The notes: generated from the letters alone by a model not told the origin. 64,000 bases of DNA from Mucilaginibacter defluvii (GCF_039543225.1 NZ_BAABJI010000002.1:1984001-2048000); one strand, 5' to 3'; shown: positions 54,315 through 63,834, numbered from the stretch's first letter. Numbers and translations are program-made.

Positions 54315-55682
54315 ATGCCCATACTAGAAGCACTTACAGAAAAATATAATGTTGCCGCGCCGCGCTATACCAGCTACCCTACTGTACCTTATTGGGATAA
54401 TACCCCTTTTGATACCGCAGACTGGGAACGCGCCGTAAAGGCATCATTTACGCAAACCAACAATACCGATGGCATCAGCCTGTATATTCACCTGCCCTAC
54501 TGCGAAAGCCTGTGCACCTATTGCGGCTGCAACACCCGCATTACCAAAAACCACAGCGTAGAGCAACCCTATATTGAGGCTGTACTGAAGGAATGGGGCA
54601 TGTATAAAGCCATCTTTAATGAGCAGCGCGTGATACGGGAGATACATTTGGGCGGCGGCACACCAACCTTTTTTAGCGCGCAAAATTTACAGGTACTGAT
54701 TGAAGGATTACTCGATGATACCGCCATTCACCTAAATGCTGAATTTGGTTTCGAGGCGCATCCGGGTAATACAACTACGGAGCATTTGCAAACCCTGTAC
54801 GATCTGGGTTTTCGCCGGTTAAGCCTCGGCATTCAGGATTTTGACCCGAAGGTGCAATTCATCATTAACCGGATTCAGAGTTTTGAACAGGTTAAAAAAG
54901 TAACCGACGAGGCGCGTGCCATTGGCTACACCTCTATAAATTACGACCTGATCTATGGCCTGCCACTGCAAACCGTAGAGAGCATGGCGGATACCCTGCA
55001 ACAGGTTGCCTTGCTGATGCCTGACCGTATCGCCTTTTACAGCTACGCCCATGTACCCTGGATAAAACCCGGCCAGCGCCGCTATACCGAAAAGGATCTG
55101 CCCAACGCGTTTCTGAAACGTAAGCTGTATGACCTGGGCTGCGAGCTGTTTCAAAATATCGGTTACCATGATATTGGTATGGACCATTTTTCATTAAGTA
55201 CCGACTCTCTTTACCAGGCGGAACAGGGTGGCCGTTTACACCGCAACTTTATGGGTTATACCCATCAGTATACCCAGTTGCTTATTGGCCTTGGCGTATC
55301 GTCCATCAGCGATTCATGGTACGCTTACGCGCAGAATGCTAAAAAGATAGATGAGTACCTGAATCTGATCAACGCTGGCCGGTTGTCACTTATCAAGCTT
55401 CATCAATCTACCAACGAGGATATGCTGCTGCGCCGACATATACTGAATATTATGTGCAAGGGCCAAACCTGCTGGGATCATGATGCCCAAACATCTGCCG
55501 GGCTGTTAAAAAGCATTGAACGGCTTGAGCCATTAATGGATGACGGCCTGATAGAACTAAATTCCCGGTGCCTGAAAGTTACACCGCTTGGCAAACGCTT
55601 TTTACGTAATATATGTATGGCGTTTGATGAAAAGCTATGGCAAAACAAGCCTGCAACGCAATTATTCAGCATGAACGGATAA
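54315..55682 (+). CDS. hemN: Oxygen-independent coproporphyrinogen III oxidase HemN
   Basis: The 455-residue radical SAM enzyme converts coproporphyrinogen III to protoporphyrinogen IX without O2. The cluster motif CESLCTYCGC (CxxxCxxC plus an extra Cys) lies at ~60, within YIHLPYCESLCTYCGCNTR as seen in HemN, and the GGGTPTF motif follows at ~112. The length is normal. It supplies haem to the cbb3 oxidase under low oxygen; co-transcribed with ldhA. Confidence 0.95.
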   Translation: MPILEALTEKYNVAAPRYTSYPTVPYWDNTPFDTADWERAVKASFTQTNNTDGISLYIHLPYCESLCTYCGCNTRITKNHSVEQPYIEAVLKEWGMYKAIFNEQRVIREIHLGGGTPTFFSAQNLQVLIEGLLDDTAIHLNAEFGFEAHPGNTTTEHLQTLYDLGFRRLSLGIQDFDPKVQFIINRIQSFEQVKKVTDEARAIGYTSINYDLIYGLPLQTVESMADTLQQVALLMPDRIAFYSYAHVPWIKPGQRRYTEKDLPNAFLKRKLYDLGCELFQNIGYHDIGMDHFSLSTDSLYQAEQGGRLHRNFMGYTHQYTQLLIGLGVSSISDSWYAYAQNAKKIDEYLNLINAGRLSLIKLHQSTNEDMLLRRHILNIMCKGQTCWDHDAQTSAGLLKSIERLEPLMDDGLIELNSRCLKVTPLGKRFLRNICMAFDEKLWQNKPATQLFSMNG

Positions 55683-55720
55683 AACACATAATCAAACCCG
55701 AACCCAATCAATTAACAATT

Positions 55721-55750
55721 AAAAAAAGCGGCTTTTGGCCGCTTTTTTTG
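55721..55750. terminator. Bidirectional intrinsic terminator
   Basis: AAAAAAAGCGGC (55721-55732) pairs with GCCGCTTTTTTT (55738-55749) over a 5-base loop. It has T-runs in both directions, ending hemN on the plus strand and the 591-residue gene on the minus strand. Confidence 0.95.
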
Positions 55751-55753
55751 TGC

Positions 55754-57529
55754 TTATGCTATGGCATTCAGTTGCGCTTCGCAGGTTTGCAGCATGGTTT
55801 GCATTTCCTGCAAATACTCGCGGGTTTGGTTGCTTATCTGGGGTATCAGCGCCTTATAATAATCAATACCCTGCTGTAGCTGCTGCCTAAATTTGTCGAG
55901 ATATTTTTCCTTTTTGGTGTTCATGTTGTTTACCGAGCGGGCAACCTCTTTGTTCAGGTACTCCAGGTAAAGGTTAAGCTCGTTAATGAACAGGTTAGGG
56001 CGGCTCACATTTTTAAGCAGGTTAAGCTTACCGTATATATGATTTACCATTTCATCTAACGAGTATGTAGCCTTAAAATAAGCCAGGTTAGGGCCGGGGC
56101 AAATGGCTACAGCCTTATTTTCGCGGGGTTTTAACAGATTATTTTTAATATAGGCTGACACGGCCAATCCTTCGCAAAGGCATATTTTTTCGGTTACTTC
56201 GTGTATCTGCCGGTATAACTCATCTACGGGCAGATTAGCTGCCATAAGCTGTTCAATTTTTAAATGCTGATACTGACGTGATGCCGTACAGATGGGCTCG
56301 GCCGTAAACTCGGTATTGGTACACAAATATTTTTTAGTACAGGGGCTGCCAGGGCGATGTGCCATAATACGCTTTAACCGCAACTGCTGTATGCTTGCAG
56401 GTTTAAAGTTGTTAAACAGCACACCCAGCGGAGATGCAGCGCTTACGTAAAAATCATCCGGCTTTGCCTCGGTTAACTGGTGCAGTGTTTCTTCATCAAC
56501 ATTGGTAGCTTCGGGCACCAGTAAAAACGGACTCCCCCAGCCGGTGGCATCCAGCGCGTAGTGCTCCAGCAAAAAGCTATTTTCGGCAGCGGTGCCTATG
56601 CCTCCTTGCACACTGATGCGCGTTGACGGGTTATTGACAACGCTATATCCCTTTCCATTTAATGCCTGCAAGTACATAGCTTGCAACTCATTAAACATTT
56701 CCTGGCGTTTTTCATTGAATTCCTGCAATATGGGACCAAGCAACAGGCCATCAGTGGCAAAAGCATGACCACCGCAGTTCAGGCCCGATTCAATACGGAA
56801 CTCATGTACCCAGATGCCTTTTTTAGCCAAAAATTTTGCCTGTATCAATGCCGACCGGTAATCGCTCACCTTCAGTATCACCCGCTTCCGAGTATTTCCA
56901 TCAGCATCCGGAAAAAAATCGCTGAACTCCTCAAGGTAACTATACAACCGCGGGTTCATACCGGCTGATAGTATGACCGAGGCATTCAGGCCACTTTGTG
57001 CAAAACCACGCAACGCGGCTAAGGCATCGGTGTTGATCTCGCCGGTGCTGTGGCCATCCTTGTCAAAGTTCATTTTATCAACCTTGGCCATAATATTTAC
57101 ATCGATACTGCCGGGCTGCATCTCGTTACGCAGTTGCTGCTCCAGTTTGTGTTTCAGTTCGGCATCACCGGTGTTTTGCATTAGTACGTATTTTTGTTTT
57201 AATGGCGAGCCATCGGGCAGCATTTCAAAATAGCGGTCAATATCGTAACCCTGGCTAAATGGCTGCTGCTTTAGCGCTAACATCTGTTTGGTAACATAGG
57301 TATTCAGCATATCAAGATATGCCCTGATGCGCCTTGCACGATAATCGTGCTCATTTTTTTTGATCGGGATATATTCGTCATTATGCTCACGCGTATGAAA
57401 TTCTCGCATACGCTCTACCAGCTCATCATCAACAATTGAAACTACTGATGATATGCCATAGCGCGCTACTTTAAGCGGGGTATCAATAGAAAAGGCCAGC
57501 CCTAAAACGGGGATATGAAAATTATGCAT
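55754..57529 (-). CDS. Uncharacterised 591-residue protein, flavin-barrel-like with clustered cysteines
   Basis: I do not recognise a characterised family. The N-terminus (IPVLGLAFSIDTPLKVARYGISSVVS) and a mid-protein SVQGGIGTAAEN (~307-316) look like FMN-binding TIM barrels of the nitronate monooxygenase/glutamate synthase type, where GGxGTA binds FMN phosphate. Cysteines cluster afterwards: C397-x5-C403-x10-C414 and C450-x-C452. C-x5-C-x4-C after the same motif holds the 3Fe-4S cluster in glutamate synthase, so a flavin/Fe-S protein is possible. Residues ~480-591 are helical and Lys/Leu/Gln-rich. It sits among low-oxygen genes, convergent with hemN. Confidence 0.6.
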   Translation of the reverse strand: MHNFHIPVLGLAFSIDTPLKVARYGISSVVSIVDDELVERMREFHTREHNDEYIPIKKNEHDYRARRIRAYLDMLNTYVTKQMLALKQQPFSQGYDIDRYFEMLPDGSPLKQKYVLMQNTGDAELKHKLEQQLRNEMQPGSIDVNIMAKVDKMNFDKDGHSTGEINTDALAALRGFAQSGLNASVILSAGMNPRLYSYLEEFSDFFPDADGNTRKRVILKVSDYRSALIQAKFLAKKGIWVHEFRIESGLNCGGHAFATDGLLLGPILQEFNEKRQEMFNELQAMYLQALNGKGYSVVNNPSTRISVQGGIGTAAENSFLLEHYALDATGWGSPFLLVPEATNVDEETLHQLTEAKPDDFYVSAASPLGVLFNNFKPASIQQLRLKRIMAHRPGSPCTKKYLCTNTEFTAEPICTASRQYQHLKIEQLMAANLPVDELYRQIHEVTEKICLCEGLAVSAYIKNNLLKPRENKAVAICPGPNLAYFKATYSLDEMVNHIYGKLNLLKNVSRPNLFINELNLYLEYLNKEVARSVNNMNTKKEKYLDKFRQQLQQGIDYYKALIPQISNQTREYLQEMQTMLQTCEAQLNAIA

Positions 57530-57556
57530 CGTTATTTAAATCAATTTTATTCAATA

Positions 57557-57583
57557 AAAAAAGCGGCTGATAACCGCTTTTTT
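57557..57583 (-). terminator. Intrinsic terminator after the 3-TM orphan gene
   Basis: AAAAAAGCGG (57557-57566) pairs with CCGCTTTTTT (57574-57583) over a 7-base loop; on the minus strand it lies 25 nt after the stop at 57608. Confidence 0.88.
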
Positions 57584-57607
57584 ATTCATACCACACTAAT
57601 CCTGTTG

Positions 57608-57955
57608 TTAAACTATTACAATGATGATCATTGCCACGTGAATTAAAATACTGGCCGCGAATAGCTTAAGTACGGTACGGATACCGGCTCCGGCCATATT
57701 GGCGATCAGGTTTGCAAAAAAGCAGATCATGGTTACGGCTAACACCGCGGCAGAGCCGTCAAAGTAGTAGCTCAATACTGCCGGGATGGGTAAAAATACT
57801 ACGCCATGCACCATCAGTACTAAAAAGAACCATAGGGTTTGGTTGCTTTTTTGCGCGTCGGCAAACTCATTAAACTTGTCCCACAAGTTAAAATGCAGGG
57901 TTGCCGGTTGGTTATCACTTACGAAATGCGGGGTTATTGTTTTTATAGTTGCCAT
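57608..57955 (-). CDS. Small membrane protein of unknown function
   Basis: A 115-residue protein with a ~40-residue cytoplasmic-looking N-terminus and three predicted membrane helices (FFLVLMVHGVVFLPIPAVLSYYF, LAVTMICFFANLIANMAG, LFAASILIHVAMIIIVIV). No family recognised. It is flanked by a terminator and by an FNR/FixK-like dyad ~55 nt upstream, so it is a separate unit, probably induced in low oxygen like its neighbours. Confidence 0.65.
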   Translation of the reverse strand: MATIKTITPHFVSDNQPATLHFNLWDKFNEFADAQKSNQTLWFFLVLMVHGVVFLPIPAVLSYYFDGSAAVLAVTMICFFANLIANMAGAGIRTVLKLFAASILIHVAMIIIVIV

Positions 57956-58011
57956 AACATTTATCGTTTTGTTTACAATTCAAAATTGCGGATAAACGCT
58001 AACCTGCACCA

Positions 58012-58025
58012 TGACAGCCATCATT
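58012..58025. promoter_or_regulatory. FNR/FixK-like dyad upstream of the 3-TM orphan
   Basis: ATGAC-AGCC-ATCAT is an FNR/FixK-type dyad (TGAY-N4-RTCA with matching flanking A and T). It is centred about 63 nt before the start codon at 57955. A weak -7 element (CAATTTTG, minus strand, 57989-57982) would place the dyad near -43, a class II activator position. Confidence 0.5.
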
Positions 58026-58051
58026 ACAAAAAGTGACCTTACGCACATTTT

Positions 58052-58738
58052 TTATTTGCATAACGCGGGTGCATCCATACCCGCCGGACTGAGATAGGGC
58101 ACATTAAGCGCCAGGCCCCGCAGCACAAACCACCCCCCCAGGCATAGCATAAAATAAGGCACCACTATATTCAGCTTTCGCCTGAGCGATACGGTAAAAA
58201 AGCCACTGCCAAGCGCGGCGGCGAACATCAGCGGCAGCGTGCCCATTCCAAACCAAAACATAAACCCGGCCGAACCCGACACCGTACCTGTATTTACTGC
58301 GCCAATTAGTGCCAGGTAAACAAAACCGCAGGGCAGCAAGCCGTTGAGCATACCGGTAATTAAATGCCCGGCACGGTTTTTTAACGCCCATACCAGCATA
58401 TTATTAAACGGCTGCATCAACTTTACAGCGATGCCCGTACTTTTAAAAGAGTGTTTAATTAAGCGGGATAAAGCCGCCAGGATTATGAGCACTCCGCTTA
58501 CAATGCTTAACCCGTTCTGGACGTTGGCCAGCCATATTTGCTTGCCTATCAACCCGATGATCAAACCGAGTATCACATAGCTTATGGTGCGACCAAACTG
58601 GTACAGCAGTTTATCAAAAGCAAGCAGCCACGCCGAGCGCCCGCTAAAGGGCACGGCCAGCATTAACGGCCCGCACATGCCAATACAATGTACACTGCCG
58701 AAAAGGCCGATAAAAAACGCTACCTGCCAGTCGCTCAT
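58052..58738 (-). CDS. Sulfite exporter TauE/SafE-family membrane protein of the cbb3 operon
   Basis: The 228-residue protein has six membrane helices and the N-terminal motif SVHCIGMCGPLMLA, typical of the family member found at the end of cbb3 oxidase operons in this phylum (related to the CcoH/CcdA-like transporters). It may help copper or haem delivery to the oxidase; the function is inferred from context. The start overlaps the fixH stop by 4 nt. Confidence 0.82.
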   Translation of the reverse strand: MSDWQVAFFIGLFGSVHCIGMCGPLMLAVPFSGRSAWLLAFDKLLYQFGRTISYVILGLIIGLIGKQIWLANVQNGLSIVSGVLIILAALSRLIKHSFKSTGIAVKLMQPFNNMLVWALKNRAGHLITGMLNGLLPCGFVYLALIGAVNTGTVSGSAGFMFWFGMGTLPLMFAAALGSGFFTVSLRRKLNIVVPYFMLCLGGWFVLRGLALNVPYLSPAGMDAPALCK

Positions 58739-59175
58739 GGTAAGGTGATCTCTTGTTTATATAAGTATTGACTGCTGCCCTGCTGCCAGTTGATAACCAG
58801 TTGCCACCGTCCTTGCTTAAAATCAGTTAACGGTACGCTGAACAAACCACCCGTGCCGGTAGCCAGATCCATAGCTTTATCAAACCGTTGCCCTGACGGG
58901 CGGAGGAAGGTGAGTTTGCCGTTTGCCTCGCCGGTAAACTGAATGTTCAGGGTGTTGCCTGCTACCTTAATTACAGGCTGTGCATTATCCTGCTGTACAT
59001 TTTTTTGCTGCGAGTATTCACTGTTGTAGGCCAGGCCTTTTTCATAATAGCTGTTATCATAATCATCGGCAGGCTGCATTAACATGTAAACCGCCATGCA
59101 GATAATAAAGAGCATAAAGGTTACCATACCGGTAACCAGCCATTTGCCCCAATTCCAATTTTTAATTGCTTCCAT
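58735..59175 (-). CDS. ccoH: FixH/CcoH-like protein
   Basis: A 146-residue protein with one N-terminal membrane helix (~12-33, WLVTGMVTFMLFIICMAVYML) and a periplasmic beta domain, as in FixH/CcoH assembly proteins of cbb3 oxidase. The start overlaps the end of ccoG by 14 nt, and the stop overlaps the next gene. Confidence 0.82.
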   Translation of the reverse strand: MEAIKNWNWGKWLVTGMVTFMLFIICMAVYMLMQPADDYDNSYYEKGLAYNSEYSQQKNVQQDNAQPVIKVAGNTLNIQFTGEANGKLTFLRPSGQRFDKAMDLATGTGGLFSVPLTDFKQGRWQLVINWQQGSSQYLYKQEITLP

Positions 59176-60553
59176 AAACCGGTCCTATAAATGCTGTTGA
59201 TATGGTGCTGAGCGTTTCATGGCCCCGCATCACTTTAATTTCAATATCTGTTTTAGCGCTTTTAATTTTGCTGGCGGGTATCATTAAAAAGAAAACCGCC
59301 TTACCCTCGCTTTCGGCCTTTAAATTACCCGGGGCTTGTATGTATTTTACTTGGATAGCAGGGTCATCAGTAATCAAGGTGATCTGTTGCGGAGTGCTGG
59401 TTTTATTGATCAGATCGGCATTATATATATTGCTGATGTAACCGCCCGGCTGCTCCTGGTAAAGCATCCCTGCCGACCGCAGTATGGTAACATCAACCGC
59501 ACTGCGTTTAAGCACAAAGGAGGTAAGCACACCCAGCAGCACCACAATTACCGCGCTGTAAGCAACCATGCGCCCGTTAAACTTTGGCCGTTCCTTTTGG
59601 GCGATGCTTTCTTCGGAGTAAAAACCGATGAGGTTAAGCGGCTTGTTGATCTTTTCCATCACCTGGTTACAGGCATCAATACAAGCGGTGCAGTTAATAC
59701 ACTCCAGTTGGGTGCCTTTGCGTATATCAATGCCTGTAGGGCAAACATCCACACACAAGCCGCAATCCACACAATCGCCTTTTTTAGTTTGATCTTCTTT
59801 CTTAGAGATCTTACCCCGCGGTTCGCCACGCAAAAAATTGTAGGCTACCACCAGCGTGCTCTTATCAATCAGCACACCCTGCAAGCGCCCGTACGGGCAG
59901 ATCACGGTACACACTATCTCGCGTATTTGACTATACACCAAGTAAAACACTACTGTAAATACACAAATACTGATAAAGCCCGACCAGTGCATATCAACCG
60001 GCTCGGTTATAATACCGATCAGTGTTTCTTTACCGATAATGTAGGCCAGGAAAGTATTGGCTATCAAAAACGATAGCACGATGAAGATGATATGCTTTGA
60101 TGTTTTCTTGACCAGTTTTTCGCGGGTTAGCGGGCCTTCATCCAGCTTGCGGCGCTTTTTGGCATCGCCCTCAATCCAGATCTCTATTTTACGAAAAACC
60201 ATCTCCATAAAAATGGTTTGCGGGCATATCCACCCACAAAATACCCTGCCGAACGCTATGGTGAACAGTATGATGCACACCAACCCTGCCAGCATAGCCA
60301 GCACAAACAAAAAGAAATCCTGCGGCCAAAATACCTGCCCCAGTATTACAAAGCGGCGCTCCAGCACATTAAGCAGTAACAATGGGTGCCCGTTTATGCT
60401 GATGAATGGCCCCGCGAAAAACAGCAGCAGGTAAACATAACTTAACAGGCTGCGGTAGCGGTACAGCTTACCTTTGCGCACAACCGGGTACATCCATTTA
60501 CGGCCACCGCCATTGGTAGTATTAGGTTGTGCGTTAATATCAGTGGTAAGCAT
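59162..60553 (-). CDS. ccoG: cbb3 oxidase accessory protein CcoG (FixG, RdxA)
   Basis: The 463-residue polyferredoxin has about five membrane helices and two 4Fe-4S motifs: CVDCGLCVDVCP and CINCTACIDACN, plus the extra CGWICPQ near residue 115. CcoG acts in copper reduction and cbb3 assembly. It belongs to the oxidase operon, downstream of ccoP. Confidence 0.93.
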   Translation of the reverse strand: MLTTDINAQPNTTNGGGRKWMYPVVRKGKLYRYRSLLSYVYLLLFFAGPFISINGHPLLLLNVLERRFVILGQVFWPQDFFLFVLAMLAGLVCIILFTIAFGRVFCGWICPQTIFMEMVFRKIEIWIEGDAKKRRKLDEGPLTREKLVKKTSKHIIFIVLSFLIANTFLAYIIGKETLIGIITEPVDMHWSGFISICVFTVVFYLVYSQIREIVCTVICPYGRLQGVLIDKSTLVVAYNFLRGEPRGKISKKEDQTKKGDCVDCGLCVDVCPTGIDIRKGTQLECINCTACIDACNQVMEKINKPLNLIGFYSEESIAQKERPKFNGRMVAYSAVIVVLLGVLTSFVLKRSAVDVTILRSAGMLYQEQPGGYISNIYNADLINKTSTPQQITLITDDPAIQVKYIQAPGNLKAESEGKAVFFLMIPASKIKSAKTDIEIKVMRGHETLSTISTAFIGPVYGSN

Positions 60554-60564
60554 TTTCTTAGTTT

Positions 60565-61458
60565 TTAAATAGATGCCGTTTTAGCGGCGGCATCATCATC
60601 CTTGTATATATCGCCCTGCGCCTCTTTGGCACCGGCAGGTTTTGTTCCGTATATTGATTTGATGTAGTTGGCTACATCGGCAATTTGTTTAGGGGTAAGC
60701 TGTTTCTCCCAGTTAGGCATACCCTTGGCCTGCACGCCATATTTAATGGTTTTAAACACATCGTTTATTTTGCCGCCATGCAGCCAGTACTCGTCTGTGA
60801 GGTTGGGGCCTACTACACCCTGCCCGTTCTCGCCATGGCAGGCGGCACAATGGGTTTTAAATACCGTAGCGCCCGATTGCAGCACCGCGCCATCCTTTGA
60901 CAGGGTGACCGTATTTTCATCAACCCGGTTAGCTGATTTTGACAAAAAGACTTCCTTTTCCTTATTGGCGATGGTCATTTCAGTTTGATATTCCTGATCC
61001 TGCAATTGCCCTATGCCAAATACATGGTAAACAAGCAGGTAACCAACAGCAAACACAATGGTAATGTAGAACAAGCCCATAAACCAGGCAGGCGTTGGGT
61101 TGTTCAGCTCCTTAATGCCGTCAAAATCATGTTCGGTAAGCAGCGACTCTTCCTCGGCCATCGGGCGTAAAGAGAGCAGCTTATTTACCAGGCTGTTCTT
61201 TGGTTTAGCGGGTACTACCTCGGCTTCAGGCTCGGCAGGCGCAATTTTAGCCTCCGCACCCAGCAGCAGGCGGGTAAGTACTTTAAACGTACGCAGCAGC
61301 ACCAGCATGGTTACTACAAATAATACCAGCATCAGCATAATGGCACCGTAGCCAATGTAGTTCATGGTATCAACAGGCATCAACGTATCATCGGCTGCCA
61401 TTACAGGGGCAGTGCCTAAAGTTGTTATCAGCACCAACGCGGTCAATAGCTTTTTCAT
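60565..61458 (-). CDS. ccoP: cbb3 oxidase subunit III CcoP, single-haem form
   Basis: The 297-residue protein has a signal-like helix, a second helix (~35-55) and a third at ~125-145, the CcoP N-terminal domain. It has one cytochrome c domain with the haem motif CAACH and the axial-Met region AKGMPNW. Classical CcoP carries two haems; this protein shows only one CxxCH. It passes electrons to the CcoNO subunit. Its start overlaps ccoQ by 4 nt. Confidence 0.92.
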   Translation of the reverse strand: MKKLLTALVLITTLGTAPVMAADDTLMPVDTMNYIGYGAIMLMLVLFVVTMLVLLRTFKVLTRLLLGAEAKIAPAEPEAEVVPAKPKNSLVNKLLSLRPMAEEESLLTEHDFDGIKELNNPTPAWFMGLFYITIVFAVGYLLVYHVFGIGQLQDQEYQTEMTIANKEKEVFLSKSANRVDENTVTLSKDGAVLQSGATVFKTHCAACHGENGQGVVGPNLTDEYWLHGGKINDVFKTIKYGVQAKGMPNWEKQLTPKQIADVANYIKSIYGTKPAGAKEAQGDIYKDDDAAAKTASI

Positions 61459-61646
61459 AGCTCTTGTATGTTTAAGTGTGTAGGTTGATTATCGCTCAGG
61501 GGTATATCGCTCATGTAGTCGGCGTGTGGCTTTTTTATGCGGATAAGCATTACCGTTACCACGATGAAGAACAGTAGGAATATGGCTAACGAGGTGATGA
61601 GGTAAACCTGGTTACCATCAATACCCTGTACAAATTGTTTAAACAT
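61455..61646 (-). CDS. ccoQ: cbb3 oxidase small subunit CcoQ
   Basis: A 63-residue protein with one membrane helix (~18-38, LITSLAIFLLFFIVVTVMLI) and a short polar tail with a Lys/Pro segment, as in CcoQ/FixQ. It sits between ccoNO and ccoP. It overlaps ccoP by 4 nt. Confidence 0.85.
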   Translation of the reverse strand: MFKQFVQGIDGNQVYLITSLAIFLLFFIVVTVMLIRIKKPHADYMSDIPLSDNQPTHLNIQEL

Positions 61647-61651
61647 GGCGC

Positions 61652-63784
61652 TTAGTTATTAGCGGTTTTAGTTACTTTAATATCAGTACCCAGGCGTTGC
61701 AGATAGGCTATCAGGGCTACTATCTCGCGGTCGCTTTGTACCTTGATCTTGTCTTTGGCCAGGTTATCGGCAATGCCTTTGGCCTGTTTATCCAGCTCGG
61801 TATTGGCCAGCTTGTCGTAACCGGCGGCATACGGTACACCCAATGTGCGCATGGCGTTTATTTTTGATGCCGTGGTGGTGGTGTCCAGCTTTTGGTTGAT
61901 GAGCCAATCGTAATTCGGCATAATACTGCCCGGCGACATCAGCCGTGGATCGAGCATGTGGTTATAGTGCCAGGCGTTGCTGTACTTACCCCCTTCTCGT
62001 TGCAGATCGGGCCCGGTACGTTTTGATCCCCAAAGAAAAGGGTGATCATACACAAACTCACCGGCCTTGCTGTACTCACCGTAACGCTCCGTTTCAGACC
62101 GGAAAGGCCTTACCGTTTGCGAGTGACAGTTAACGCAACCCTCGCGGATGTATATATCACGCCCCTGCAACTCCAGCGGGGTATAAGGTTTTACACTGGC
62201 AATGGTGGGTACGTTTGAGGAGATGGTCATGGTTGGGATCAGCTCAATGATACTGCCTATCAGTATCACCAGTAATGAAAGTACCATGAGTTGTATCGGC
62301 TTACGCTCCAGCACACGGTGCCAAAAGTTGTCGCCCTCGTTATGGGCTACAAAAACTTTTTCCAACGGCATCGCTTCGGCGGGTTCCTGCGCTACCAGCT
62401 TGCCTATGGCCATGGTGCGTGCCAGGTTATAAGCCATTACAATTACACCAACCAAATACAGCCCCCCGCCAACAGCACGCATAACATGCATCGGGATGAT
62501 GCGCAGCGTGGTTTCTAAAAAGGTGGGGTATTTCAGGATGCCTTCGGGTGTAAATTCTTTAAGCATCAGCCCCTGGGTAAAACCGGCCCAATACATCGGC
62601 ACGGCATAGAACAAGATACCCAGCGTACCTATCCAGAAATGGAATGAGGCCAGTTTGGTTGAGTAAAGCTGCGTACGGTAAATTCTCGGTATCAGCCAGT
62701 ACAGTATGGCAAAGGTTAAAAAACCGTTCCAGCCTAAAGCGCCTACGTGTACGTGGGCTACTATCCAATCGGTAAAGTGGCCAATGGCGTTTACCTGCTT
62801 TAATGATAACAGCGGCCCCTCAAAGGTGGCCATACCATAAGCGGTTAAACCAACCACCATAAATTTAAGCACCACATCATCGCGCACCTTATCCCAGGCG
62901 CCACGCAGGGTAAGCAACCCGTTGATCATGCCGCCCCAGCTTGGCGCTATCAGCATAATAGAGAATACGATGCCCAGTGATTGTGCCCAACCCGGTAAGG
63001 TGGTGTACAACAGGTGGTGCGGCCCTGCCCATATATAAATAAATATCAGCGCCCAAAAGTGAAGGATACTCAGCTTGTATGAATACACCGGGCGGTTGGC
63101 CATTTTAGGCAAAAAGTAATACATCATGCCCAGGTATGGTGTAGTTAAAAAGAAAGCCACCGCGTTATGCCCGTACCACCATTGCACCAGCGCATCCTGC
63201 ACGCCGGCATACAGGTAATAGCTTTTTAAACCTGATATAGGCAGCTCGAACGAGTTAACGATATGCAGCACCGCTATGGTTACAAATGTGGCAATGTAAA
63301 ACCAGATGGCCACGTACAGGTGCCGCTCGCGGCGTTTAATGATAGTACCGAACATGTTGATACCAAACACTACCCATATCAGCGTAATGGCGATATCTAT
63401 AGGCCATTCCAATTCGGCATACTCATGCGACGTGGTGAAACCCAGCGGCAGTGTTATAACAGCTGATAAAATAATAAGCTGCCATCCCCAAAAGTGGATC
63501 TTGCTCAGGGCATCGCTGAACATGCGGGCCTTTAACAGCCGTTGCAGCGAGTAGTAAACGCCCATAAAAATGGCGTTGCCCACAAACGCGAAGATCACCG
63601 CATTGGTATGCAGCGGGCGTATGCGGCCAAAGGTGGTGTACTGGTTGCCCATGTTCATGCCGGGTTTAAATAACTGCATGGCTACCAGTAGCCCTACCGT
63701 CATCCCTATAATTCCCCAAACAATGGTGGCAATTCCAAAATTTCGTACAATCTTGTTATCGTAGTAAAATTTTTCGGGTTGCAT
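61652..63784 (-). CDS. ccoN: cbb3 oxidase CcoN-CcoO fused subunit
   Basis: The 710-residue protein joins CcoN (subunit I, ~1-480: many helices with the haem/copper His ligands, for example the HNAVAFF and AHVHVGALGW segments) to CcoO (subunit II, ~500-710: haem motif CVNCH and a Met-containing MSPGSIMPNYDW). In other bacteria these are two proteins. The oxidase has a high affinity for O2 and reduces it to water while pumping protons. It heads an operon followed by ccoQ-ccoP-ccoG-ccoH-TauE/SafE. An FNR/FixK-like dyad lies upstream. Confidence 0.95.
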   Translation of the reverse strand: MQPEKFYYDNKIVRNFGIATIVWGIIGMTVGLLVAMQLFKPGMNMGNQYTTFGRIRPLHTNAVIFAFVGNAIFMGVYYSLQRLLKARMFSDALSKIHFWGWQLIILSAVITLPLGFTTSHEYAELEWPIDIAITLIWVVFGINMFGTIIKRRERHLYVAIWFYIATFVTIAVLHIVNSFELPISGLKSYYLYAGVQDALVQWWYGHNAVAFFLTTPYLGMMYYFLPKMANRPVYSYKLSILHFWALIFIYIWAGPHHLLYTTLPGWAQSLGIVFSIMLIAPSWGGMINGLLTLRGAWDKVRDDVVLKFMVVGLTAYGMATFEGPLLSLKQVNAIGHFTDWIVAHVHVGALGWNGFLTFAILYWLIPRIYRTQLYSTKLASFHFWIGTLGILFYAVPMYWAGFTQGLMLKEFTPEGILKYPTFLETTLRIIPMHVMRAVGGGLYLVGVIVMAYNLARTMAIGKLVAQEPAEAMPLEKVFVAHNEGDNFWHRVLERKPIQLMVLSLLVILIGSIIELIPTMTISSNVPTIASVKPYTPLELQGRDIYIREGCVNCHSQTVRPFRSETERYGEYSKAGEFVYDHPFLWGSKRTGPDLQREGGKYSNAWHYNHMLDPRLMSPGSIMPNYDWLINQKLDTTTTASKINAMRTLGVPYAAGYDKLANTELDKQAKGIADNLAKDKIKVQSDREIVALIAYLQRLGTDIKVTKTANN

Positions 63785-63834
63785 AATATTGCGGTTAGTT
63801 CAAATAAATTAATGGTGTAAAATTACCCGGACTG

